Assembly (NCBI RefSeq): GCF_040939455.1
Contig: NC_134112.1
Span: 20,548,501 to 20,612,500, forward strand
Length of the DNA stretch: 64,000 bases
Direction: 5' to 3'
Source: Microcebus murinus
Taxonomy: Eukaryota; Chordata; Mammalia; Primates; Cheirogaleidae
Shown: positions 50,235-61,850 of the stretch, piece after piece
How the letters are laid out: the number at the start of each line of letters is the position of its first letter
How positions within the stretch are numbered: position 1 is the first letter of the stretch
Position numbers and translations under genes: made by a program
Notes under the pieces: model-generated
The model's database searches: none
The model's input: only the letters and a program-made list of their open reading frames with translations
What the model was told of the DNA's origin: nothing

Positions 50235-50945
50235 ATAGAGCAGAGATTTTAATTGCCAGGGCTCTAGAGCCAGGCTGTCAGGGTTCAAATTCTGGTTTCG
50301 TCACTTATGATCTGAGTATCCCTGAGCAAGTCACTGTTAACTGAAAGCTCAGCACTGTCCTCCAGGCTGCATCAGAAGAATGAGAACAAGTGGTTTGAGG
50401 AGAAGGAAAGAGAAGTTTATTACTTAGCTGGTGAAGGAGGAAAAACGGTAGATTCCTGTGTCAAAATTCAAATTTCCTGAACATAAGCAGAAACACAGAG
50501 CTTTTAAAGGAAGGGCCCTCAGTTCTAGGCTATTGTGGTTAACTATTCTAACCCTCCCATCTCTGCCAAAGACAAAGTCTGTGACCTCTGCCTACCTAGG
50601 AGGCCAGTGCCAGGGCCTGGGATGGCTGAGCTATCTCCTATAACACAAAGAACAAAAGACACTCCCCTGCCCCCTCCTGACCAGCTGCCTGAGGCAGGGA
50701 TTCAGCCTTGAGTTCCCAAAAACAGTGGGGGAAGTTTTAAAGGGACAGAAAATATCTTTTTGCCATTTTTTTCCAGGCCAGTCCCTCTGTTGCATTACTA
50801 GGTAATATAGTTTACTTCATCTGTAGAATTGGGGTAATAGTAGGACACTCCTGATAGAGTATAAGCACTAGATAAATTAGTAAGCACAAAAGCACTTAGA
50901 CCAATACTTACCCTTAGTAGGCCCTTAGTGAATTCAGTTATTATT
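50235..50945 (+). mobile_element. MIR SINE split by a solo LTR
   Basis: The left part has 'gttcaaattctggtttcgtc' and 'cctgagcaagtcactgttaa'. The right part has 'ttcatctgtagaattggggt' and 'ttagaccaatacttaccctt'. The MIR core is cut exactly between these. Confidence 0.7.
50342..50794 (-). mobile_element. Solo LTR-like element inside a MIR, family not recognised
   Basis: 453 bp beginning TG and ending CA, with flanks ttaac / ttact as a likely short target duplication. On the minus strand an AATAAA ('gtttatt' on plus, about 50414) fits an LTR polyadenylation signal. I cannot name the family. Confidence 0.55.
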
Positions 50946-51864
50946 ACCAATCAGGTTAATCTTCATTTCTCATTGCATTGCCTGGCACATGTCACATAGT
51001 ACATATTTAATACATTTAATATGCATATGAAATGCTAATTGTATGAGCAAAAGTACAAATAGAGGTAGAGAAGAAATGATCCTTTGGGCTGGAGCAAGGG
51101 GATTTAAATAGCTGATGAGGTTTGAAATGGGGTTTGTAGGATTGGTAGAGCATGGATAGATGGAAAGGTTAACACAGCAGGTGCTTGCAGAAAAAAACCT
51201 GCCCTCTGAAAGCTAGGCTGGTTGGTAAATATAGAAACCAAATGTGAAAAATAATTAGCATTAAGCTGATTTCATCTCAAGTTAGTGGCAGACCTGCTAT
51301 CAAAATTCCATCTCTCTTCTCCCCAGTGTCTGCTGAGGTGTTACTAAGTGATTTAGGAATATAATAGATTTTAATTATTGAATGATGCACTTCAAAAGAA
51401 AGCAGGAAGAAGTTAGGAATGTTCTGTAACTCGAGGGCATCTATTTTATGCATGCTGGAGAAATTAACATAATATGGTAACATAGCCACCCAAAAGTAAT
51501 TTTATCATGACTTAGCTGTTGTGCCCCCTTGATTCTCCCCCTCCCACATTCATTGTCATTTTGCCTTTTGTGAATTGTTCTTCCTTTTGGAACTCACCTG
51601 TGCTGTCTTTTGGCAAATAAAAGCCAAGCTAATAACACCTTCACAAAAGAAGGGAGGGGTATTCATTTGTCTTTTTTAGGACCTGCTTAGTGATTGAGGT
51701 TGATGTAATTCTCTTTGAGATTTTTATTCTTTTGCCATTGAGCAATTGTTCTTCAGCTGCTGAGAGTAGATGAGAGCCAGAGATGGAGACTGCTCTATCA
51801 GAGGAATCAGGATTGGATTGTGAGCTTTATCCTTAGTCCTCTCCCCACTCCAAAATCTGTGGCT
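50946..51864. other. AT-rich single-copy DNA, possible conserved non-coding element
   Basis: No repeat recognised. A strong acceptor-like 'tctctcttctccccag' lies at about 51309-51327, but no matching donor follows. 51240-51560 is clean and AT-rich, with TAATTA-like sites. Confidence 0.3.
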
Positions 51865-52095
51865 TCTGGGGCAAGACAGATCTGAGTTTAAATCAGGACT
51901 CTGTCGCTTTGTCGTGGGTGACCTAGGCTGGTGATGCACCTTTTATTTTGAGCCTCACTTTCCTCCTCTGTAAACAAGTATTATGACACCTGCCTCACAT
52001 GTGGTTGGGCGTCTCATGAAGATGGAGCTCTGGTGACACTATGTGACAGAGCCCAGGAGCTTAGTAGGTGCTCAGAAATATGCTTCTTTCTTTGC
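51865..52095 (+). mobile_element. MIR SINE
   Basis: 'gatctgagtttaaatcagga', 'cactttcctcctctgtaaac' and 'gcttagtaggtgctcagaaa'. Confidence 0.66.
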
Positions 52096-52589
52096 TCTGC
52101 TTTTCCAGGTTCCTTTCCCTGAGAAGCTCAGCATGTTATATGAATGGCGGGATTTCCCTTAGATATATTTCAATTGACATGACTATGTGAAAATTAACAC
52201 ATAGGTGCAACTTTAATTTTGTGAGTGTATACAGAAGTGTAAGAGTGTGTGTGTGCAAATTAACATTCATTGAACTGAGGCCACATCAGCCTCCCTGTGC
52301 CCTCCCCCGCTGGGCTGTGCTTCAAGCAGGGAAGTGTGGCTCTGTGTCATGACATTCTGGGGGGCCTTTTATCCATCCCACTTACTGTTGACTTTGGGAT
52401 AGTAAAAGGAATAGTTGATTTTTACTTACTATGTTCAGGTAGCATAAAAACTACACAAAATTGAGAGAAAATACTTTTAGTCAACATGAAATAGGCTCAG
52501 TTGCACACTATCTTAAGAAAAAATTGTCTGTAGGAGCATTTTCACTTTAGAATCCACTTTGTAACTTTTCACCTTTCATACCCAGAGGG

Positions 52590-52775
52590 GTCCCTGTGGG
52601 GAGGAAGAAAGTGCACTAGACTGGTTGAAGACCAGCGTTCAAATCCTGCCACTTACGGGTGCCATGACCTTGGGCATATTACTTAACCTCTCTGAGTTTG
52701 TTTTTCCACTTGAAAAATGGGGTCATTCTAGCTGCTCACCGAGTTTTGGCAAATGACATTCTATAGCAGAGTTTG
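52590..52775 (+). mobile_element. MIR SINE
   Basis: 'cgttcaaatcctgccactta', 'cttgggcatattacttaacc' and 'acttgaaaaatggggtcatt'. The 500 bases before it are single-copy with nothing recognised. Confidence 0.74.
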
Positions 52776-54489
52776 GCCTACTTTTCCAGTTTTGCCGCCT
52801 GTGGCCCAGTGCCCTAGTGCGCTCAGGATGCAGGAATATGGGCCACTTGGGGATCATTCCAGGGGTCTGGAGGAAGTGCCTCTGACTCTTCCCAGCTGGT
52901 CATTTTCCCAGTGATGGCTTGCCCATTTCCCAGATGGCTCCAGTCCCTCCATGTGCTGGCTGAAGGGACAGGATTCCACAGCACCCAAGGGCTGGATGCC
53001 ATCACTTGGAGAGTGTAACAGACAGCTTGGGACACCAGCTGAAGGGGCTGGGGGAGGGTAGAAGGGCGGGCATGGGAGCAAAGGAGGAGCAAGAGTCAGG
53101 TAGAGGTCACCAAGGACACTGGGGTCCCCTGGTTATCTTTAGGTGCCTCACCGGCCATGTTTCTTTTCTTTCTGGCCAGAGGCAGCGGAGGAGTGCAGCG
53201 CCCCGGGGGAGAGCATGGAGGGCACAGCAGAGCCAGGTAAGCCACATTGTGGAGCCAGAGTGTTCAGAACCCTCTGGGCCCTCTCCTTTCCTCTGCGCTT
53301 GCAGTAGTAAGGGAGCACGGAGGTGACCAGCACCATTAGTTCTACTGAAATGTTGAAAAACCAAGACTTGGAGCACTGTCCAGTCGTGGCAGACCTAGGA
53401 TTTGAGTCTCGTGCTCCCAAGCTGCAGTTCCGAGCACCTGGTGCCAGACCACACTGTCTCAAGGGAGTTTCCTAAGCGTTTCCAGCTCCTAAGCCCCAGC
53501 CAGGAGGTGGGCAATGTCGCCCTTCCGGCAGGTGTCTCGCCACACAGAAGGCCTCGCTGCCGGGCTCTGCTGTGTCTCCTTTTGTGGGAAGATACACAGG
53601 GAAATGTTGTCCAGATTTCAACGTCCTGGTAGCCAATCAATCACGTTGTGGGTTGTTGCCTTTATTCATGCTCACATGCTTACTGCCCTTCGCTCTGGTC
53701 ACTTCTCTCAGATAAGAAGGAGGTGCTTAGTTCCTGGGGAGAAGAGAGAGACCGCAGGGTGGGGGAAAGAAGGCGCCTGCTTGCTTGTCCCCTTTCCCTT
53801 GTTCTGGGTCCTTGACATTCCACCCTTTTGTCCCTGCTGCCTTTCTATTGTGACAGCTGTGAGTTCCCTGGCCCTGGCATGAGTCCTGCCTGCCAATACA
53901 GGCCTGCGCCCTGCCAGCTGCTAGGTGACAGCTCAGCTGTGCAGACAGCAGCTGGCGAGCGCCGCCCTAGTGGGCAGGACTTGGAGCAGAGAGAGCCTGT
54001 GTTTTCCCAAAATACGGCTCCTGTGCTCTGGCTGCAGTGACCATTTGGGGTCTGGGGGGATTTTATCACACTCAGAGGAAGATTTGGTTTGGATTCCAAG
54101 TATCCACAAGTTAACCCTAGGTATGGGGCCCTGGGATCTGGGGAATGTTGCTAGAGACATTTCCCCAGCTCAGTTTCTTTCCTCATTTATGGTTAAGGAG
54201 CACTGGAGTCATTAAAAAAAACACAAAACTTTTAAAGGAAGTTTCTTCTGAAAGTTTAGGGTTTCAAAACAACTTTATAAAGGGTCGTGACACATTGGAA
54301 ATGACCTAGGTGGTCAGGAGTCCTGGCGTCAGAACCACGGTAGCTAGTTGTGATGGTTAGAGCTATCCATTCCCCTCTCCAGCACCATCCCTTTATGGTA
54401 AGACTTCCCACCCTTCACAGACTACTACGCCAAATGAGATATTGTGTGAGGATGCACTGACATGCATACAGTGCAAAAATATCCTATTA
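52776..54489. other. GC-richer single-copy DNA containing a candidate exon
   Basis: No interspersed repeat recognised over about 1.7 kb, unusual for this window. Many overlapping ORFs on both strands reflect the base composition. The only gene-like signal is the exon described next. Confidence 0.45.
53180..53236 (+). CDS. Candidate exon, 57 bp, gene not recognised
   Basis: A pyrimidine tract (tttcttttctttctggccag) ends in AG directly before a GC-rich 57-base block, which ends ...GAGCCAG before the consensus donor GTAAGC. All three frames are open through the block. One frame (starting at the third base) reads AAEECSAPGESMEGTAEP and contains an ATG in good context (agcATGG). It could therefore be an internal coding exon or an exon with the start codon. 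A 57-base length keeps the phase. No flanking exon was found in the window and I do not recognise the protein, so it could also be a non-coding RNA exon or a false positive. Confidence 0.4.
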
Positions 54490-54705
54490 ATGACAATAAT
54501 AGCAGCTGATATTTATTGAGTAGTTACTATGTGCCAGACCTGCTCTCAGCACCATTCATGTATTAAGTCATTTAGTCCTCACAACAACTACAAGAGGTAC
54601 CATTATTATCCACGAGGAAACTGAGGCAGAGCCCAAGGTCACACAGCCAATAAGAGCAGTGCCAGGATTCGACCCTGGGAGACTGGTGCTGTTCATAGAA
54701 ATACT
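54490..54705 (-). mobile_element. MIR SINE, antisense, well preserved
   Basis: 'tagttactatgtgccagacc', 'tcctcacaacaactacaaga', 'gaggaaactgaggcagagcc' and 'ggattcgaccctgggagact'. Confidence 0.78.
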
Positions 54706-54944
54706 TTACTGCATTAACATGGGTGTGAGTAGGATGAAAATGACATGAGTATGATTAAAGTAGAAATGACACTAGTAACGTAAAAAAATGCTGTAACTTT
54801 TTCTCATGCCTTTTTATCACTCTTATCTCAGAAAGGAGACAAGTGTAAATCTCCTTCAGGAAATTGTGGGCTGGACTAATGGCCCCATGTTGAGGTTCCT
54901 CCCATATTCTGAATTCCCCTCTGTTTTAGCCCCACATGAGATTA
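54706..54944. other. Single-copy DNA
   Basis: Nothing recognised. Confidence 0.35.
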
Positions 54945-55055
54945 TTATCTATTCATTTGCAGGTGGGCCCATGTAGACTCTGAGCTGCCTGAGGGCAGGG
55001 ACTAGGGGGCCTCCTTCAGCCCTGACCTAGAGCCGGACCCTAGCAGGTGGACTGT
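54945..55055 (+). mobile_element. L2 3' end fragment
   Basis: 'gactctgagctgcctgaggg' and 'cagggactaggggg', an L2 3' motif. The following 600 bases are single-copy. Confidence 0.5.
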
Positions 55056-55649
55056 GGAGCTTGGATGCTGCACCTCTGGGTACCCTGGATGTTTTCTCTA
55101 CTGCTATTCTTTCTTCCCAGTCCTTTCACGTAGCAGGATTGTCCTCCCATCTGGCCAGAAGAGTCCCTGTGGAGAGGCTTTGGGGGTCTGTCTGGGTACC
55201 AGGGAAGCAGATGGGTAGTCCTCTGAGGGGCTGCTGACTTTGGGGTGGATCATCCCCATGAAGCTTGGAGTTTTCTCATTTCCACATGTGCAGCAGGGAG
55301 CTGGTGGTGGTCAGTGCTGGGGGCTGGTGCTAGGGGAACCAAGCCGACCTAAGATGCTTGGGATGGTGGGGTGTGGGAGAGGCTTGCAAGGTGGCTTAGG
55401 GTTCCCTCCCCCCAGGGACAGAAACCTCAAGGGCAGGGAACCTCAGGGCAGTAAACCTCAAGGGACAGTTCTGTATTCTAGTGGGGAGGGTGGGAAGGAA
55501 ATGGGGGCTACCCTGTGGGCCCTATCCGGGACCTGACTCCTACCTGCTTATCTCTTTGGACTTTATCAAAAAAGGAAGAGGTTGAAAAACAGTAAGAGCT
55601 GGCGTCAAATGAGGGCATCTGAAACTTTGCACTCTCTCAGAAGACAAGA

Positions 55650-55835
55650 GATGAGACCTTGCAAGGTGGATGGAGCCCGGGGAAGGAGTCAGACTGGTCT
55701 CCATTTAGATCTCAAATCCACCTTCCTGTAGCTGGGCCCCAGTGTATTCATGTGTGAAATGGGAATTGTTGTGAGGGCTAAATGCAATTCTGTAGATAAA
55801 AGAGTCTGGCACAGTGGCTAGAGCACAGTATGGAT
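55650..55835 (+). mobile_element. MIR SINE
   Basis: 'agctgggccccagtgtattc', 'gtgtgaaatgggaattgttg' and 'gagtctggcacagtggctag'. Confidence 0.6.
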
Positions 55836-55911
55836 CCCAACTACATAAGCTGAAAACAAAGAAAACCACTAGTTTGGACCCCAACTACATGAGCTGAAAA
55901 CAAAGAAAACC
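55831..55911 (+). repeat. 44-bp tandem duplication
   Basis: 'tggatcccaactacataagc' and 'tgaaaacaaagaaaaccact' repeat from 55875 with two or three changes. Confidence 0.9.
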
Positions 55912-56839
55912 GTCTAATCACTGAATAAATACCTCATTGTTATCCTTTTCCATATTCTTTCCAACATGTGGTCTTGCATTTCTAGCATGCTGCACAGTTC
56001 TGTTTTCCTTGTGATTTGCTTCAGTTGTCACACGTTTTGACTCAATTCCATATGCATGTGCAGTGCTGGGTATGTGTAAATGGCGTTGCTTTGTGCTTTG
56101 GAGGATGTCTTCATAATCAGAGGGAGAACTAATTAAGCCAAGAGGTGACACATGTGAAAAGAGGAAACCAAATGCTCTTTGTTGGCTTGAGAGGTATTGT
56201 TTTAAAAATTTGGTTTCCAAATGTATGTGCAAGAATGTATGACAATGAAAAAAGTACCTTTTGGTAACTTAAATACCTGACAAAAGCATCTCAGCATTAA
56301 ATCATTAATACTCCCACCTGCTGCCAACTATAACTGCTTTCTTTTATCATGATAATACAGACTGTCTGATTCTCTGGTAGAGTTTTTGGGCAGCAGTGTA
56401 ATCAACATCTGGGAAAACTTGATTGCGATTCTGAGATTTCAGTCATCTTGTCAATGCAGAGACTTTGTGCTTTCCCCACGGAGGAAGAAGACTTTGTAAT
56501 TCATGATCAAGTCTGTAATCTAATTCTTTTGGCATCAGCTTGCCTTGTATGGTGATCGCACCTAATATTTTTTATAAAGTATTTATATATAAGGTGCTAC
56601 ATGCTGATGATATGGTAGTGGGACTTTTTCATTAGGTCCTGGTGTGATATGGGAGAACAAAGTCCCTTCTGAAAAGAGGATCCTGAAGTCCTTAGATGAC
56701 GAATGTGAATTCTTCTTTTCTCAGTTGGTGGCAAACATGGACCATCTCGTCCTGATGCACAGATCACATCCTTGACTTAGAAGGTTGACATGTAATTTCC
56801 ATATTTCCAGAAATTTCTGTATTTTCCAGAAATACAATA
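55912..56839. other. Clean AT-rich single-copy DNA, possible conserved enhancer-like block
   Basis: About 700 bp without repeats. Contains CTAATTAAGC, CATATGCATGTG and CACCTGCTGCC (E-box) sites. The 104-codon minus frame (55918-56232) has no recognised domain. The idea of conservation is only by appearance. Confidence 0.3.
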
Positions 56840-56975
56840 TTCATGTATTTACTCATTTAACAAGTATTTATTAACTGCTTACTTGGTGCTAGGCATTCTT
56901 CCAGGTATTTGGAAACATCAGTGAACAAAACAGACATAGCCCTCGTGAAGTTTACAGTCTAGTGAGAATATGAGA
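56840..56975 (-). mobile_element. L2 3' end, antisense
   Basis: 'tttaacaagtatttattaac', 'gcattcttccaggtatttgg' and 'gtgaagtttacagtctagtg'. Confidence 0.72.
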
Positions 56976-57384
56976 TTGGATGGGTCATGGATATGGCATA
57001 GGATGGTTTAGTTTAACATTTACTTTCAATTATAAAATATTTTAAACAAAGAAAAGTACCAGCAGTAATTTAGATATCTATGTCTATATTCATAACTGAC
57101 TTTTAAAATGTTTCTTCTTCTTCTTTTCTTCTTTTTTCTACTTATGGGCATGGTAGCAAATTTGGAAGACACATACAAGAAGAAACTAAATTATAGCCAA
57201 TGTTCTTGGGTGGGAAGCCACCAGGGTACAGCCCATCTGTGTGTGTAGGAACTAGGAAAAGTTTGAACTTGCTGGCTCTGGGAAACCAATTATCTATATG
57301 GTCCCAGCAACAGAATATAATCACTTTTACCATTTTGATGTGTTTTCTTTCTTCCTGTCTACTGTCTTCCTTCCTTCTCTCCCC

Positions 57385-57490
57385 TTCCTTCCTTCCTTCC
57401 TTCCTTCCTTCCTTCCTTCCTTCCTTCCTTCCTTCCTTCCTTCCTTCCTTCCTTCCCTCCCTCCCTCCCTCCCTCCCTCCCTCCCTCTCT
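57385..57490. repeat. (TTCC)n then (CTCC)n compound microsatellite
   Basis: About 17 TTCC units pass into about 8 CTCC units. The 188- and 104-codon frames across it are artefacts. Confidence 0.95.
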
Positions 57491-59164
57491 TTTTTTCTTT
57501 CTTTCAATTGGTAATTTCTTTTTAATTCATAATTTAAGCAGGCAAAAAAACCCAACAAATAAAAAAACCGCATCCCTGGGCTGCATTTGATCCAGGTGAA
57601 ACCACTCTGTAACCGCTGATTTAAACTTCTTGTCCTTGGCCTGCACTGTCTCTCTCGCTGGGCTGTTCTTACCTTCCTGTCTATCTTAAGTGCATTTTTT
57701 AAAAACACAGTTGAGACTCTGTTGTATCCTACTTCATAGTTTGTTCTTTTTTCTTAACATTTTCACCTGTGACATTTTCTTCAAAACACTGGCATCCTTA
57801 TTATTGTCATCATTGTCAGAAGCCACATTCAAGATACAAAAGTGGAGGGTATGTATGTGTGTAGCTCTGTGTATCTCTGTGGGTGTGTGTTTGCTGGTGA
57901 CAGGGAACATGTTTGCTGTCCGGTTTGAGGTGACTCACTAAGCGGGAAGAAAGTCCTATATGAATTTATCTGTCAGTGAACAATAGATGGAGGAGCATCT
58001 CTCTATTATAAGTCATTTTGGCAAATAGTTGCATCTACTCTGTGTTAGAAATCCCCCTTTGGGCTGCCCGTCTAGTTCCAGTGTTCTTGGTGCTCTTGAT
58101 AATTCTGTTGCCAAGGTTGCCACTGAGAGGAGTTACATTCTCCAGGGATTTCAGAACCACAGTAAGAAAATCTAACTCCATAATTCCTTTCTTCATTGCT
58201 GGAAGGCTTGAAATGAGATGCACGTGTACTTAGCACAGAGCCTGGTGCATGAAAGGCAGCCTCACCAAGGCTGGGCCCCCCTAAGAAACCATGCCCCCTT
58301 CCTGTGCCTGAGTGCAAGTGCATACCAATGCCAGCTATAACCCGTTACCATCTGGGACTCATCGCTGCGCAAGTTGTAACCTTGGATGCTCTGTATTTAT
58401 TCTAATCCCCCATTCCCCAGATCCTTAGCAAGCACCTTTTATGTGGCAAGTTTTGCTGGCCTACGAAATATTATTGACTGAATTTCTTTCTGCTATTCCC
58501 CTTGTCTCTTAACATACTGGTATTTTTATATTTCTAGATAAGGTATAATATTTATGTTTTCTAGTTACAGAGAGAAAAAAAACATATGTCACAAGATGAT
58601 GTGATTGTCAACTATTTAATAAGTTATATTTTGGGCTTGCTTTCTAAAGCCAGAGCTATAATATGCTGTTAAAACTGTTTATACTCTTAAAACTTCTGTA
58701 AGTGACAACACTGACAGTAGGTTACATGAAAAAGAGGTGCTCTTTCTGGGGAAGATGGGCTTTAATTTATATCATGGTGGTGGCCTGAGTTTCTTAGATG
58801 TGAGCCAGGGCTTAATATTGAAAGGTTACAATCTGATTTCAGGGAAGATTATGATCTCAGTCCTTGGCACACAGGTTTTAACCGTGTCTGCACCTGGTGA
58901 GCTGAGGTCAGATTGCATCAAAACAGTGGAAAGGATAGGGTTTCAAAGGATCTGTATTTACCAAACCTTCTTTACTTTCCTAACGTCATTTCCGCAGTTT
59001 GGTGGGGCCACGAGACTAATTTCTGGCTAATGTGAGGTGGGAAAAAGGGATGTGTGTTTCTTTTCAGGCCTGGTCCCTAAAATCATTCTTCATGGTCTTC
59101 CACCTTTTTTCTCTTCCTTCATCTGCCAGCTAGATTTGGAGGATCCAGTGAAGGATTCTGAGGT
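57491..59164. other. Mostly single-copy DNA, no gene seen
   Basis: No clear family assignment. 57530-57800 looks like an old interspersed repeat that I cannot name. Short frames only. Confidence 0.35.
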
Positions 59165-59345
59165 CCTAGGTGCTTGTGGAACTAGATGAAAGAGCTTTAG
59201 TCCCTGAATAATTCCACAGAACAAAAATCAACACCCTGCTCCCTCTAAAATCTATATTGGGCTTTGTAATGAGCAAGAAATAAACCTTTATTGTGGTGTT
59301 AGGCCACTGAGACTTTGGGTATTTGTTACAGAGGTAGTTCACAAA
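59165..59345 (+). mobile_element. MLT1-type MaLR LTR, 3' fragment
   Basis: 'gagcaagaaataaaccttta' and 'gttaggccactgagactttg', followed by 'tatttgttaca', is the MLT1 3' end. Confidence 0.68.
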
Positions 59346-59544
59346 CTAATGCAGAAGTTGCACATAGTAGGTGTTCCATAAATATGAGTGTTTTTTTCTC
59401 TTGGTCCCAGGAAGCACAGAAGGGCTGAATCCTCTCTAGGAAGTCTGAGGTGAGAAGAGGTGATAGGGGATGTCTAAGCCAAGCCCTTGAGAGAAGGTCA
59501 GGAATCGTGCGGGAAACCACATGCTTGGCCGTTGGCAACTAGAC

Positions 59545-59755
59545 ACTGGCTCCTGACATTCCCCTGAGGATTAAGCCCAGGTGCCCACAGTGGTCTTTGC
59601 TGGCCCCTTCCCCTTCTCTGTCTGGCTGCCCCACTCCCTTCCTGACCGTTCCCATCTCCTGCTTAAAAGCATTTCATGCTTCCTACTTGCTTTGGGAGGA
59701 AGTCCAAACCTCTCTCTGCTCCCCACTTTCCCCCAAGGTTCTGTAGTGCCTTAGA
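59545..59755 (+). mobile_element. L2 fragment, sense
   Basis: 'tcctgcttaaaagcatttca' and 'gggaggaagtccaaacctct' match L2 near its RT end. Adjacent to an opposite L2. Confidence 0.48.
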
Positions 59756-60780
59756 AGCCAAGGTAAAGAGTTTTTACTTTATTCTAGGGATTTTCCTAAG
59801 TGACAGGGAGTCACTGAAGGGTTTTAGGCAGAGGAAGGACATGACTTTTATTTAAAAAGGTTCCTTGGCTTCCAGGGAGACAGTGGCTTCCAGGGATAAT
59901 GCGAGCTGGTCGGGAGGTGAGAGGCTGTTGTAAAGCTCACCTGGGAGGCAGCGGCAGCCTGGACTAAGGAGAGGAGTGGAAGATGCCAGATGCACTGTGG
60001 GAATAGTTTTGCCAGGACTTAGTGGCAGCTTAGATGAGGAGGACAGAGGGGACAGTAATGACTCACAGGTTCCCGATTTGGCATAGAGTGGCTGGAGGAA
60101 GATTTACAGAGACAGCACCCTTGGAGGGGAAGAGTGAGGCTTTGATGATATTCGGGAAGGACTGTAGCTAGGAATCCAAAAGTGCCTGACTCTGAGGGGC
60201 CGGGTGGGAGCAGCTTTCTTTCAGCCCAGGCTCCACTCACTGGGCTCTGCATTTGTCTTGGCACGGGGCTGCTTTCACCTGGGGTAGGGCACCCTCTCCT
60301 AACCCTCACAGAGGTGCCATATGGTCTCTTCCCAAAAGAGACTCTGGTGCTGATGAAACTCTAACCAGTCAGGTAAGGAATTCTCCTGCTATGGGGACAG
60401 CTGGAAAGAGGGTGGTAAAGGTGGCTTGGCCTAAGAAGCAGTATGGAAACATTATCCCCAACACCTTGAGGGAACTCTGGGGGAGGAATAGGAAGATGAT
60501 TAGTTCAGATTTGGAAGAATCAAGGCCAAGGTGGCTATAAGACCTTCTGAAGAAAAGGGATATATCCTGTTGCTCAGGAAAGCAATCTAGGCTGGAAATA
60601 GATATTTGAAGGTCATTAACAGAACCATCAAGAGTTAAGAGGATTGCTCGGGGGAGAGGATGGGAATGGAGTGAGAAAATAAGAGGTTCCCTGGTTAATA
60701 CCAACAGAAAAGGCATTGGCCAGAGAGCTTGAAGGAAAACCAGGAGCTAGCTGTGCCCTCGGTGCCCAGCGAACAGAAGG
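59756..60780 (-). mobile_element. L2 LINE, antisense, with a non-L2 block inside
   Basis: 'aaggtaaagagtttttactt', 'gggttttaggcagaggaagg' and later 'ctggaaatagatatttgaag' and 'gcttgaaggaaaaccaggag' are antisense L2. About 60165-60440 does not fit L2 and may be inserted or older host DNA. Confidence 0.52.
60312..60372 (+). CDS. Weak candidate exon, 61 bp, gene not recognised
   Basis: Branch-point-like CTAAC and a pyrimidine-rich tract (ccctctcctaaccctcacag) precede it, and CAG|GTAAGGA follows. One frame stays open (GAIWSLPKRDSGADETLTSQ); the other two contain stops. Not phase-preserving (61 bases). It lies in the non-L2 block. It could be chance. Confidence 0.2.
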
Positions 60781-61194
60781 CATCTGAGTAGATATAGCTG
60801 GGTCCCCAAGTCAAACGCTGCCCAGCGGCCTGGAAGATGAGGACCACAGCACAGCTACTGAATGAAGCAAAGTCACTTCAAGTGACTGAAGTGCCACAGA
60901 ATGGGGAGGGTTATGGAAGCTGGGTCTTGTGGGTGGATGAACAACTGAGAGTTCTCTGAGCCAGGTGGCCCTGGGCAAGCTCCAGAGTCCAGGCCTTGAG
61001 TTTCTGCAGCTGTGTGATAGAGACCTAGAACCTCTGGCCTTATTACTCGTGGGGTGGTACTCTGGGGCCTCAGACCCAAGGGTAAGTGAGCTTTGAGCCA
61101 GTTCCTCTTGACTCTGATTATGGATGACCTTGAGCATTCTGTGTAGAATAGAGAAGCACAAAAGGAACCTGGTATACTAATGATGACAGTGATG
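60781..61194. other. Single-copy DNA
   Basis: A donor-like CAAGGGTAAGTGAG at about 61076 has only a weak acceptor before it. No gene called. Confidence 0.35.
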
Positions 61195-61385
61195 TTAAAA
61201 TAATAACATTTATTGAAAGTTTACTATGGTCAGGTCTGGGGTCTTTAACATACATTACTTCATTATAACTCACACATTCCCTATGAGCTAGGTATTATAT
61301 CTCCATTTTTCAAAAGAAGAAACTGAGGCTCAGAGAGGCTAAGCAACTAGCTCAGGGTCACACGGCTATCAACTAGAGGAACTTT
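61195..61385 (-). mobile_element. MIR SINE, antisense, well preserved
   Basis: 'gaaactgaggctcagagagg', 'caactagctcagggtcacac' and 'ccctatgagctaggtattat'. Confidence 0.8.
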
Positions 61386-61569
61386 TTGTCTCATTTTATT
61401 AATTTTAAAAGTTTTTAACCTAGTTATCATGGAGCTGTGTTTTGAACTGGCTCCAAAACTCATCATAGAGAAAGATAGAGGGTGAGAGGAGAGAGGGAGT
61501 CACTGACAGAGCCAACTGTCCTGCCCCAGGCACATCACATCCTGGCCACACAACATTGCACTGCACATC

Positions 61570-61850
61570 TTTATTCATTTCCTAATTCATAAAGCGTTTT
61601 ACTGAGGGCCTACTCTGTGCCAGGCACTGTGCTGGGGCTGGAAGACTCAGTGGCCTATCCCACGAGGAGACCAGTATGCAAACAAGCAGTGTCAGCGTGG
61701 TGTGTTGGGGTCCAGTGGAGGCTTCGGGTAGGGTGGTCTTCTTCCCTTAGGAAGGTCAGATAGGAAATGCTTTCCAGAGGACCTAGGACATCAGTGGAGA
61801 CATGAAAGATAAGGAGGGATGTTTCTAGGCAGACCTGGTGGGCTGAGGGG
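61570..61850 (-). mobile_element. L2 LINE, antisense
   Basis: 'gggcctactctgtgccaggc' at the reversed 3' end, then 'ggaaatgctttccagaggac'. Confidence 0.66.

Noticed and set aside
57142..57708. 188-codon minus-strand Lys-Glu-Gly-Arg-rich frame
   Set aside because: Product of the TTCC/CTCC microsatellite.
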